From positions 1 to 64,000 of the forward strand of contig JAQSCZ010000124.1 of assembly GCA_029945665.1 (NCBI GenBank): a stretch of DNA of 64,000 bases. Direction: 5' to 3'. The stretch's first letter is position 1. Every line of letters begins with the position of its first letter. A program made the position numbers and the translations under genes. This DNA is from a bacterium (GTDB lineage: Bacteria; Bacteroidota; Bacteroidia; NS11-12g; UBA955). Positions 43,581-50,811 of the stretch are shown piece after piece. The notes under the pieces are model-generated. The model was not told the DNA's origin and did no database searches. It saw only the letters and a program-made list of their open reading frames with translations.

Positions 43581-44273
43581 TCAATTTATTGCAAAACAAA
43601 GACTTGCTATACTTAATTGGGCCTTTTTTATTTCTAATATTGATTTTCCACAAGCTTCTAAAGTTGCGCCGGTGGTTATAACATCGTCAATCAGTAAAAT
43701 ATGTTTGTTTTGAATATCAATGCCAGGATTGAGCTCAAATTTATTCTCGATATTTTCCCATCTGTGATATCTTTTTTTCTTTGTTTGTGTCTCGGTTGAC
43801 TCAGTTCTCCTGATTAAGTTAGGGAAAAAAGGAATTTCAGTTGCACTTGAAAATCCTTTTGCTATCTCGTCGCTTTGATTGTATCCTCTTTGTTTAATTT
43901 TGGAAGGATGTAATGGCACTGCTGCAATAAAATCTATATTTAATTTTAAAAAAGAGGATTTAATTTCTTGTCCAAAAAGATAGCCTAAATGGTAACCAAT
44001 TTCAAAATGGCCTTTATATTTCAATTGATGAATTAAGCGCTGAGATAATCCATTTTTACGAAAGTACAAAAATGAAGAAGCATGTTGAATAGGCAATCTT
44101 CCCCAAAATAATTTTTCAACGGGATTTTCAGGTTGAAATTCAAATTCTGTCCTTGGAAGTTTGATATGGCAATTTAAACATATAATATCTTCGCCATTTA
44201 AAAGAGGTGTTCCACATCCACAACAGATACGCGGGTAAAATAATTCAATGATATCCCTCAGATATTCCCTCAT
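43581..44273 (-). CDS. ComF-family phosphoribosyltransferase-like protein
   Basis: The 230-residue protein belongs to the ComF family, linked to DNA uptake and transformation in several bacteria. An N-terminal zinc-finger-like cysteine cluster (ICCGCGTPLL, IICLNCHIKL) precedes a type I phosphoribosyltransferase domain with the PRPP loop LLIDDVITTGATLEACG. Basic residues around RRTESTETQTKKKRYHR are typical. Its start directly follows the prmA stop with no gap. It is the last gene of the - strand operon. A role in DNA uptake is family knowledge, not shown here. Confidence 0.9.
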   Translation of the reverse strand: MREYLRDIIELFYPRICCGCGTPLLNGEDIICLNCHIKLPRTEFEFQPENPVEKLFWGRLPIQHASSFLYFRKNGLSQRLIHQLKYKGHFEIGYHLGYLFGQEIKSSFLKLNIDFIAAVPLHPSKIKQRGYNQSDEIAKGFSSATEIPFFPNLIRRTESTETQTKKKRYHRWENIENKFELNPGIDIQNKHILLIDDVITTGATLEACGKSILEIKKAQLSIASLCFAIN

Positions 44274-45134
44274 CTATGTTGTTAGACGGAACTTTGCTCC
44301 AATCCAGTTCTTTTTTAACTTCTTTGATTCAAATACCAAGTTGTATTTTTCACATTCCGTTTTAATTGAATCAAAATCTTCAAGGTAAAAACCACTCAAC
44401 AGGAGGATGCCATTGGATTTCATTGTTTTTACATAATATTTTATATCTGCTAATAAAATATGTCTATTTATATTGGCAATAAAAATGTCAAATTGCATTG
44501 GATAGGTTTTTAATAGTCCTGCATCGCCGAGTCTCATTTCAAAATTTTGAACTTTATTTAAAACTAAATTTTCTTGTGCATTTTCATAACACCAACTATC
44601 GTTATCAATACCAATAATAGACTCAGCGCCAAGCATCGAAGCGAGGATGCCCAAAATGCCAGTGCCAGTACCCATATCAATAACCTTTTTAGCAACCACA
44701 TCCAACTCTAAAAGATACTCAACCATCATACTCGTAGTTTCATGATGTCCTGTTCCAAAGCTCATTTTTGGATCAATAATAATCTCGTATTTAGCTTTTA
44801 AATTGGTTGTATGAAAACTACTTTTTATAAGGCATTGGTCTCCAATTAAAATTGGTTGAAAGTAGTTTTTTTCCCATTCTTCATTCCAATTCTTTGGTTT
44901 TATTATTTCAATTTTAAAATCATCAAAACATAAATTTTTCTCTATTAATTCGGCGACTAGTACATTAATTTCCTCAATTGTAATTTCATTCTCGGCCCGA
45001 TAGGCCTTAATTGCCTCATCTTCAGCGGATCCCTCAAAACCAAATTCACCAAGATAAGCTGAAATTATCTCAACATTTTCATCAATAGGTTCACAAGCTG
45101 TTAAGCTAATTTCGTAATAATTTAATAATTGCAT
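44274..45134 (-). CDS. prmA: Ribosomal protein L11 methyltransferase
   Basis: PrmA methylates lysines of ribosomal protein L11. The SAM-binding motif I is VIDMGTGTGILGILAS, preceded by IDPKMSFGTGHHETTSMMVEYL, a signature of PrmA, and followed by IIGIDNDSWCYENA and IFIANINRHILLADI. Length 286 is normal. It lies 9 bases downstream of kynU and immediately before comF. Confidence 0.95.
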   Translation of the reverse strand: MQLLNYYEISLTACEPIDENVEIISAYLGEFGFEGSAEDEAIKAYRAENEITIEEINVLVAELIEKNLCFDDFKIEIIKPKNWNEEWEKNYFQPILIGDQCLIKSSFHTTNLKAKYEIIIDPKMSFGTGHHETTSMMVEYLLELDVVAKKVIDMGTGTGILGILASMLGAESIIGIDNDSWCYENAQENLVLNKVQNFEMRLGDAGLLKTYPMQFDIFIANINRHILLADIKYYVKTMKSNGILLLSGFYLEDFDSIKTECEKYNLVFESKKLKKNWIGAKFRLTT

Positions 45135-45143
45135 TAATTGATT

Positions 45144-46409
45144 TTAAAAAGATTGTAATATAGTACCAAATTGGAAAATATCCTCGAAAGAATTATAAAG
45201 TGGCACTGGAGCCATCCTGATTACATTGGGATTACGCCAATCTGCAATCACACCATTTTTTGTTAAATGTTCGAAAAGGGACTTTCCGTTGTCATCCGTT
45301 AATAAACTTAGTTGGCAACTTCTTTCGGGGGCAGGAGGTGTAATTATTTGAAGGACGAGTTTAGAATTTAATTTCATAGCTTCTTTTATAACAAACACTA
45401 AATAGGCGTTTAGTTGTGTCCCTTTTTGAATGATATTAGTCATTCCTGCTGCTGCAAATATTTCTAAGGAAGCTTTGTGAACTGCCATGCTAAATATTGG
45501 TGCATTACTTAATTGCCAACCAGCAGCACCATATTCAGGAATGAAGCCCTTTAACATTTTGAACCGATCCTTTTCATTATGTCCCCACCAACCGGCTAAT
45601 CGCGGCAAGGAATTATCATCGGCATATTTTTCATTAATAAATACGCCACCAACACTTCCCGGACCTGAGTTTAAATATTTGTAACTACACCAAGCGGCAA
45701 AATCTACGCCCCAATCATTTAACTTTAATTCTATATTTCCGGCAGCATGTGCTAAATCAAAGCCTGCCAAAGCCCCGCATTGGTGAGCTTTTTCTGTAAT
45801 AGCCTTTATATTAAATACTTGTCCTGTATAATACTGTACGCCACTAAAAAACACCAATGCCAATTCTTCCTTATGCAATTCTATGGTTGCATCGATATCT
45901 TCTTGTCTTAAGTGGAATTCATTTTCGCGTGGTTTAATCTCAACAATCGCATCTTCAGGATTTAAACCATGAAGCTTAATTTGCGATTCAACCATATACA
46001 TATCACTGGGAAAAGCAGCAGATTCCATGATAATTTTATAACGTTTTTGGGTTGGTCTATAAAAGCTAATAAATAATAAATGCAAATTAGTGGTAAGTTG
46101 ATTCATAACAACTACCTCATGTGGCTTTGCACCAACAATTAATGCTGAATTTTCTGTCAAAAAATGGTGGTAACTGAACCATGGATTCTTGCCATGAAAA
46201 TGTCCCTCAACACCTAAATTCTTCCAATCTTCTAATTCCTGGTTTAACGCTTGAGGAATTGTTTTTGGCTGTAAACCCAAAGAATTTCCAGTGAAATAGA
46301 TAGTAGGCTTACCATTTAATTCAGGTATAAAGAACTGATCTCTAAAATTATTTAAAGGATCATTTAAATCATATTGTTGCGCAAAGGTTAAACTATTTTC
46401 AAATTGCAT
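45144..46409 (-). CDS. kynU: Kynureninase
   Basis: This PLP enzyme cleaves kynurenine or 3-hydroxykynurenine to anthranilate or 3-hydroxyanthranilate plus alanine. Diagnostic parts are IYFTGNSLGLQPKTIP, NQLTTNLHLLFISFYRPT, FSGVQYYTGQVFNI, GFDLAHAAGNIELKL and FAAWCSYKYLNSGPGSVGG, where the Lys forms the Schiff base. Length 421 is normal. The gene lies 13 bases after the GT-C gene but also has a perfect -7 element at 46414-46421. An ACMSD-like gene of the same catabolic route is at 55438-56436. Confidence 0.96.
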   Translation of the reverse strand: MQFENSLTFAQQYDLNDPLNNFRDQFFIPELNGKPTIYFTGNSLGLQPKTIPQALNQELEDWKNLGVEGHFHGKNPWFSYHHFLTENSALIVGAKPHEVVVMNQLTTNLHLLFISFYRPTQKRYKIIMESAAFPSDMYMVESQIKLHGLNPEDAIVEIKPRENEFHLRQEDIDATIELHKEELALVFFSGVQYYTGQVFNIKAITEKAHQCGALAGFDLAHAAGNIELKLNDWGVDFAAWCSYKYLNSGPGSVGGVFINEKYADDNSLPRLAGWWGHNEKDRFKMLKGFIPEYGAAGWQLSNAPIFSMAVHKASLEIFAAAGMTNIIQKGTQLNAYLVFVIKEAMKLNSKLVLQIITPPAPERSCQLSLLTDDNGKSLFEHLTKNGVIADWRNPNVIRMAPVPLYNSFEDIFQFGTILQSF

Positions 46410-46413
46410 TTGG

Positions 46414-46421
46414 CAAAGGTA
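46414..46421 (-). promoter_or_regulatory. -7 promoter element TACCTTTG
   Basis: A perfect TAnnTTTG followed by C on the - strand. It ends 4 bases from the kynU ATG at 46409, so the mRNA would be leaderless. Confidence 0.6.
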
Positions 46422-46422
46422 A

Positions 46423-47898
46423 CTAGTGTTGCTTAAGCTTCCAAAGAATTACATTTTTTCCATAATTAGCCTTAAGACTATCTATTTTCTCGTAATTTCC
46501 ATAATATAGGTTCTTGTCTGGAATATGCCAATACATGAATGAAGAACTCTCCTCCGTTATTAGAAAATCCGGTTTATTTTCGCTCAATTCTTTGTAAATT
46601 CTTTGCAAATTTTTTAACCCGTTTGTATTGTCGCCAAAATGAGCTGCAACTGGCACAGGCATAAATGTAGGGTATAAAATATTGCCTTTTACATAATATC
46701 CGCTTGCATCAACCAAATCTACAAATAATGTTGCCCCTTTTTGAGACATTAATTTTTCTGAAATTCTATCAGGTACATATTGATCTACCTTCCATTTTAG
46801 CTTTAAACTACTTGTTGAATCAAGACTATAAATAGTTATTAGCAATACAATATTTATCCAAATATTTGTGTGTGCATATTCAGATTTACTGGGTTTAAAT
46901 AGCAGTATAAAGCAGACAAAAAACAAAATAATAAATGGAATATAATAGTGATTGAAAGTATAGGGTGCAATCAAAATAAAGGCGAGCGAGCTAAGCAATA
47001 AAAAGACACATAAAGTAATTATCCATTTATTTCCTTTAATTCTAAATCCTCTTATAATATTCAAAATTATGGCTAGAAATAGAAACTTAAGGGGTTCAAT
47101 GATATGATATAGGATGTGATTAAGTTGTTCTATTTTTACATTTGACCCTTCAAAAGATTCGGTAAAAGAAAAATTATATTTTACCATCTCGAAAAAACCT
47201 ATTAAAGAGCCGTTCAATTGAAGTAATAAAATGAAAAAAATCGAGGGAATTAAAGCATAAAAAAACAAAATCAATTTACTTTTTAACGGTCGAACTATTA
47301 TAAAAAAATAGATAAAAATTGGCACAAAAATTAAGACAAAAGGTTCTTTAAACCAGAAGGTGAAACCTAATAAAAGGGCTGCAATATTTAAATCTTTCGG
47401 ATTAATACTCTCTGAATTCTTAATCATAAAATACAAACCCCAAACTAAAAAAACAGAGCCAAAAATCTCAGTATACATTGCATCTCCAATGGTACTATTA
47501 TTTATTGCAAACAGAAGAAAAAGAGCGATGAACAAGATACTAGTAAGCAATGATTTACTAACCTTATAACCCAAGTTAAACAACCCACTTACTAAAAAAA
47601 CGATACCTAAAATAGGCAAAGCAAATAATGCATTAATTTTATTTGGAATTAAAAAGAAAAGACCTTCGATAAAATAAATGATGCCTGGTGGTTTATTTTC
47701 CCAAGCTGTTTGGTAAAGTATACCACCATTCAAATCTTTCATAGCAACAGCAGCAAAAATTCCGCCATCAGTATCAATATCGCCAATATTTAGATAGCCA
47801 AATAGACACCCTAAGCCAAGGATATTGACAGCTAATAAGCCAAAATAATAATCAGCTTTGTAGTTTTTTGGAATGTTTATAAAGGATTGTATTTGCAA
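46423..47898 (-). CDS. GT-C family membrane glycosyltransferase (PMT/ArnT-like)
   Basis: The protein has about ten membrane spans and a soluble C-terminal part, as in lipid-phosphosugar-dependent GT-C transferases. The first loop carries the acidic motif GDIDTDGGIFAAVA, followed by YQTAWENKPPGIIYFIEGL, the family's catalytic loop. It would use a polyprenyl-phosphate sugar on the periplasmic side. The start is uncertain: an ATG at 47934 overlaps the phosphatase by 83 bases, while a TTG at 47898 reduces this to 47; I use the latter (491 residues). The acceptor is unknown. Confidence 0.75.
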   Translation of the reverse strand: MQIQSFINIPKNYKADYYFGLLAVNILGLGCLFGYLNIGDIDTDGGIFAAVAMKDLNGGILYQTAWENKPPGIIYFIEGLFFLIPNKINALFALPILGIVFLVSGLFNLGYKVSKSLLTSILFIALFLLFAINNSTIGDAMYTEIFGSVFLVWGLYFMIKNSESINPKDLNIAALLLGFTFWFKEPFVLIFVPIFIYFFIIVRPLKSKLILFFYALIPSIFFILLLQLNGSLIGFFEMVKYNFSFTESFEGSNVKIEQLNHILYHIIEPLKFLFLAIILNIIRGFRIKGNKWIITLCVFLLLSSLAFILIAPYTFNHYYIPFIILFFVCFILLFKPSKSEYAHTNIWINIVLLITIYSLDSTSSLKLKWKVDQYVPDRISEKLMSQKGATLFVDLVDASGYYVKGNILYPTFMPVPVAAHFGDNTNGLKNLQRIYKELSENKPDFLITEESSSFMYWHIPDKNLYYGNYEKIDSLKANYGKNVILWKLKQH

Positions 47899-48343
47899 CT
47901 TGTTTGGTAACTTTATCCAGCAAATTAAATACATTTTCGAAACCTTTCATATCACCAAAGTAAGGATCGGGTATGTTTTGTGATAAATAATCCGTTGATA
48001 AATCAGATAAAAGGAAAATTTTTTCAGCATTTTTTTCAGACATTACTTTTAAGTCTAATATATTCTTATCGTCCATTGCCAATATGTAATCGAACTGATC
48101 AAAATCTAAAGATTTGATTTGTCGCGCTCTGTGTAATATTTCTAATCCGCTTGCTTCGGCAGTTTGTCGCATTCTTTTATCTGCTTTTTCTCCTTCATGC
48201 CAGCCTCCTGTACCACATGAATCGACATAAAACATGGATTCTTTACCTAAACCTTTGATATGATTATTGAATAAAATCTCGGCTGCAGGGCTTCTACATA
48301 TATTTCCTAGGCAAACAAATAAAACATTTATTTTTTTATTCAT
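47852..48343 (-). CDS. Low-molecular-weight protein-tyrosine phosphatase
   Basis: The 163-residue enzyme has the P-loop C-x5-R: VLFVCLGNICRSPAAEILF, with Cys 11 and Arg 17. The general-acid Asp lies in NIPDPYFGD near the C-terminus. Such phosphatases often regulate polysaccharide export kinases or act on small phosphoesters. It starts two bases after a 40-residue lipoprotein gene and overlaps the following GT-C gene, so the three are one operon. Confidence 0.94.
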   Translation of the reverse strand: MNKKINVLFVCLGNICRSPAAEILFNNHIKGLGKESMFYVDSCGTGGWHEGEKADKRMRQTAEASGLEILHRARQIKSLDFDQFDYILAMDDKNILDLKVMSEKNAEKIFLLSDLSTDYLSQNIPDPYFGDMKGFENVFNLLDKVTKQVANTILYKHSKKLQS

Positions 48344-48345
48344 TA

Positions 48346-48468
48346 TTACATGGTTCCCATTTCAACTCGGGTACCTCTTCCACCGCCGCATTTTTTTGGT
48401 CCACCACAAGCTGATAATGATAAAGCGATGAAGATTAGTGTCAAGGCAAATATTTTCAAGTTTTTCAT
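48346..48468 (-). CDS. Small lipoprotein, 40 residues
   Basis: This short gene starts with ATG at 48468 and stops at 48346-48348, two bases before the phosphatase ATG (TAA-TA-ATG). The product has a Lys-rich start (MKNLKIF), a hydrophobic stretch ALTLIFIALSLSAC with a good lipobox (Cys 21), then a Gly-rich tail GGPKKCGGGRGTRVEMGTM containing one more Cys (27). The mature peptide would be only 20 residues on a lipid anchor. The tight coupling and clean signal argue for a real gene. Short lipoproteins of this type are common in Bacteroidota but rarely studied; no function is known to me. Confidence 0.72.
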   Translation of the reverse strand: MKNLKIFALTLIFIALSLSACGGPKKCGGGRGTRVEMGTM

Positions 48469-48541
48469 ATTATAATTCTAACGCAAATAGTGTGCTAAAA
48501 ATTGCATTACACCAAACTTATTATTTTTTTTAGGCAAAATC

Positions 48542-48549
48542 TACATTTG
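48542..48549 (+). promoter_or_regulatory. -7 promoter element TACATTTG (first of two before thyA)
   Basis: A perfect TAnnTTTG 51 bases upstream of the thyA ATG at 48601. It competes with the nearer element at 48588-48595. Confidence 0.45.
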
Positions 48550-48587
48550 AAGGCAAAAAATGTGCATTTCTATCCCTATATTTTATT

Positions 48588-48595
48588 TAAATTTG
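48588..48595 (+). promoter_or_regulatory. -7 promoter element TAAATTTG (second of two before thyA)
   Basis: A perfect TAnnTTTG ending 5 bases before the thyA ATG at 48601; its use would give a leaderless mRNA. Confidence 0.45.
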
Positions 48596-48600
48596 GAACC

Positions 48601-49425
48601 ATGTATAATCAATATGAAACTTTTCTCAAACATGTTGTAGATCAAGGTGTATACAAGAGCGATAGGACGGGCACCGGCACAAAAAGTGTATTTGGTTATC
48701 AAATGCGTTTTAATTTAGACGAAGGGTTTCCATTAATTTCAACGAAAAAAGTTCATTTAAAATCAATTATTCATGAATTACTTTGGTTTTTACAAGGTGA
48801 TACAAATATAAAATATTTAAAAGATAACAAAGTTAGCATTTGGGATGAATGGGCTGATGAAAATGGTAATTTAGGGCCTGTTTATGGCAAACAATGGAGA
48901 AGTTGGGAAGGCCGTGATGGTAAAATTATTGACCAAATTTCAGAAGTTGTAAATACTATAAAAACGAATCCTGATAGCAGGAGAATAATAGTTTCTGCAT
49001 GGAACCCTTCTGATATCCCAAGTATGGCCTTGGCGCCCTGTCACTGTTTGTTTCAATTTTATGTAGCACCTCCAGATTCAAGTAAAGGCGAAACAAAAGG
49101 AAAATTAAGTTGTCAATTGTACCAAAGGAGTGCCGATATTTTCCTTGGAGTGCCTTTTAACATTGCATCTTATGCTTTACTTACAATGATGCTTGCCAAA
49201 GTTTGTGATCTTGCGTATGGCGATTTTATTCATACTTTTGGTGATGCGCATATTTATTCAAATCATTTTGAACAGGTAGAGCTGTTGCTTTCGCGATCGC
49301 CAAAACCTTTTCCTGTGATGAAAATAAACAGCAATTCAACTAACATTTTTGATTTTAAATTCGAAGACTTCGAATTAGTAAATTACGATCCATGGCCTGC
49401 CATCAAAGCACCCGTGGCTGTTTAG
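48601..49425 (+). CDS. thyA: Thymidylate synthase
   Basis: ThyA methylates dUMP to dTMP with methylene-tetrahydrofolate. The ATG at 48601 starts [16 protein letters not shown]; a longer frame from 48502 is unlikely because a promoter element lies inside it. Conserved parts are [12 protein letters not shown], the active-site Cys in [34 protein letters not shown] and the C-terminal IKAPVAV. The product has 274 residues. Its end overlaps the end of the convergent TetR gene by four bases. Folate reductase is not next to it. Confidence 0.97.
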   Translation: MYNQYETFLKHVVDQGVYKSDRTGTGTKSVFGYQMRFNLDEGFPLISTKKVHLKSIIHELLWFLQGDTNIKYLKDNKVSIWDEWADENGNLGPVYGKQWRSWEGRDGKIIDQISEVVNTIKTNPDSRRIIVSAWNPSDIPSMALAPCHCLFQFYVAPPDSSKGETKGKLSCQLYQRSADIFLGVPFNIASYALLTMMLAKVCDLAYGDFIHTFGDAHIYSNHFEQVELLLSRSPKPFPVMKINSNSTNIFDFKFEDFELVNYDPWPAIKAPVAV

Positions 49426-50030
49426 ATATATTTACTTTCAAAATATCTAATTCCCTTAGGCGTTAAATAAGGGTATATCAATCCATTCACATAATTGATG
49501 TATTCCTTTTTAAATGAATGTGCATTTTCCTTCTCCACTAGATTCATAAAAAACATATTTTTTAAATCAGCTTGGATATCAATTAAATAATTTACTTCTC
49601 TCTCGCCTATTTCAAGTCTCATGATGCCTTGTTCTTTTAATTCATTAAACAAATTAAAGTGATCGGCCTTGCCTGAATTTATTATCTGTTTTAGCAATAA
49701 AGCAATTCCTGGATATTTTCGGATTATCTCCACGTTATCTTGAAAAAGAAATCGGTATTTATAAAGAATTTCGAAGCTTAGTTCTGGTGCTTTTAATACA
49801 GTTTCAAATGTTGAATTAACATTTCTGATAATTTTAGCAGCCTCGTCTAATTCTTCCATCATTTGAACGCACAGCCATGTTATAATATTCTCTTTATTGG
49901 GATAATGATAGGTGAGATTACCATAACTTATTACCAATTCCTTGGCAATATCTCTTAATGAAATTGATAAAAGTCCTTTGCTATTAAACATTTCAAGACT
50001 TTTAATAAGTATTATCTCTCTTGTTTTCAC
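49422..50030 (-). CDS. TetR-family transcriptional regulator
   Basis: The 202-residue regulator starts with GTG at 50030. The N-terminal helix-turn-helix reads [39 protein letters not shown], a textbook TetR DNA-binding domain. The C-terminal ligand domain (~60-200) is helical and unclassified. An 18-bp perfect palindrome lies 8 bases upstream of the start (50039-50078), a good candidate for its own operator. The ligand and targets are unknown. Confidence 0.9.
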   Translation of the reverse strand: MKTREIILIKSLEMFNSKGLLSISLRDIAKELVISYGNLTYHYPNKENIITWLCVQMMEELDEAAKIIRNVNSTFETVLKAPELSFEILYKYRFLFQDNVEIIRKYPGIALLLKQIINSGKADHFNLFNELKEQGIMRLEIGEREVNYLIDIQADLKNMFFMNLVEKENAHSFKKEYINYVNGLIYPYLTPKGIRYFESKYI

Positions 50031-50038
50031 AATAGCAA

Positions 50039-50078
50039 AAATAATAGAATTAGTCCTATCGGACTAATTCTATTATTT
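50039..50078. repeat. 18-bp perfect inverted repeat: terminator and/or TetR operator
   Basis: AAATAATAGAATTAGTCC (50039-50056) and its complement (50061-50078) flank the loop TATC. On the - strand it is followed by TTTTT, so it can end the GT2/YfhO transcript, whose stop codon it overlaps. It lies just before the TetR start and its core TTAGTCC-n4-GGACTAA has operator-like symmetry. Confidence 0.85.
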
Positions 50079-50811
50079 AGTTTAAAAAATGTCTGAGGCC
50101 AATTAAAAAGTGATTCCAAATATTTGAAACAATGCCATAATGGCTTTTCAATACGCGGTATCGTTCTATATTACTCTCTTTTCTATGAATTGTTGAGTGG
50201 CCATCGAGGGTAAAATTTACAATAATACTGTTCAAATTAATTACTTTTTTGCAATTCTTCAAACATCTAATCATCCAATCAATATCAGCCACATGCTTCC
50301 ATTGTGTATCATACGGAAGTGCTAGAGATTTTTTGATAATAAAAGCTTGGTGTCCAACATTCATACCTTGTTTAAATGATGTCCAAGTTAATATTTCAGG
50401 TAGTTTTCTTGTAGTTTGTTCAGAACGAGTTCCGATTTCGATTCCCAGTGAATCAACTAACATGGTTTCCCCATAGATAGCATCGGGAGCCATTGCTAAG
50501 CTATCTAAAACAAGTTTTATGCTCTCTATACCAAAAGCATAATCACCTGCATTTAAAAACCACACATACGCTCCATTGGCCATTTTAAGTCCTTTATTCA
50601 TGGCATCATATATCCCCTTATCAGGTTCGGACACCCAGTTATCTGTGAGATCCTGGTTTTTTAAAAAATCGCGCGTTTCGTCCTTAGAGCCGCCATCAAC
50701 AATCACTAATTCAATCTCAGATTGAAAATTATGTGATTGAAAAAGTGCTATGGTCTTTGATAGACCCTCGAAGTTATTATAGGTTATACTTATTATGGAG
50801 AGCCTTTTCAT
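50077..50811 (-). CDS. Glycosyltransferase family 2
   Basis: The 244-residue GT-A enzyme starts with ATG at 50811, sharing a base with the YfhO-like stop (TAATG); a longer frame to 50841 would intrude into that gene. It shows LSIISITYNNFEGLSKTIALF, the nucleotide-binding ELVIVDGGSKDETRDFL, and the metal-binding region YDAMNKGLKMANGAYVWFLNAGD. KHVADIDWMIRCLK includes the probable catalytic Asp. This subgroup is close to WcaA/WcaE-like enzymes of exopolysaccharide loci. Donor and acceptor are unknown. It is probably co-expressed with the YfhO-like protein. Confidence 0.88.
   Translation of the reverse strand: MKRLSIISITYNNFEGLSKTIALFQSHNFQSEIELVIVDGGSKDETRDFLKNQDLTDNWVSEPDKGIYDAMNKGLKMANGAYVWFLNAGDYAFGIESIKLVLDSLAMAPDAIYGETMLVDSLGIEIGTRSEQTTRKLPEILTWTSFKQGMNVGHQAFIIKKSLALPYDTQWKHVADIDWMIRCLKNCKKVINLNSIIVNFTLDGHSTIHRKESNIERYRVLKSHYGIVSNIWNHFLIGLRHFLN

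Noticed and set aside
48502-48600. Upstream extension of thyA (extra 33 residues)
   Set aside because: ThyA proteins start at the MYNQYE position, and two promoter elements lie inside the extension.
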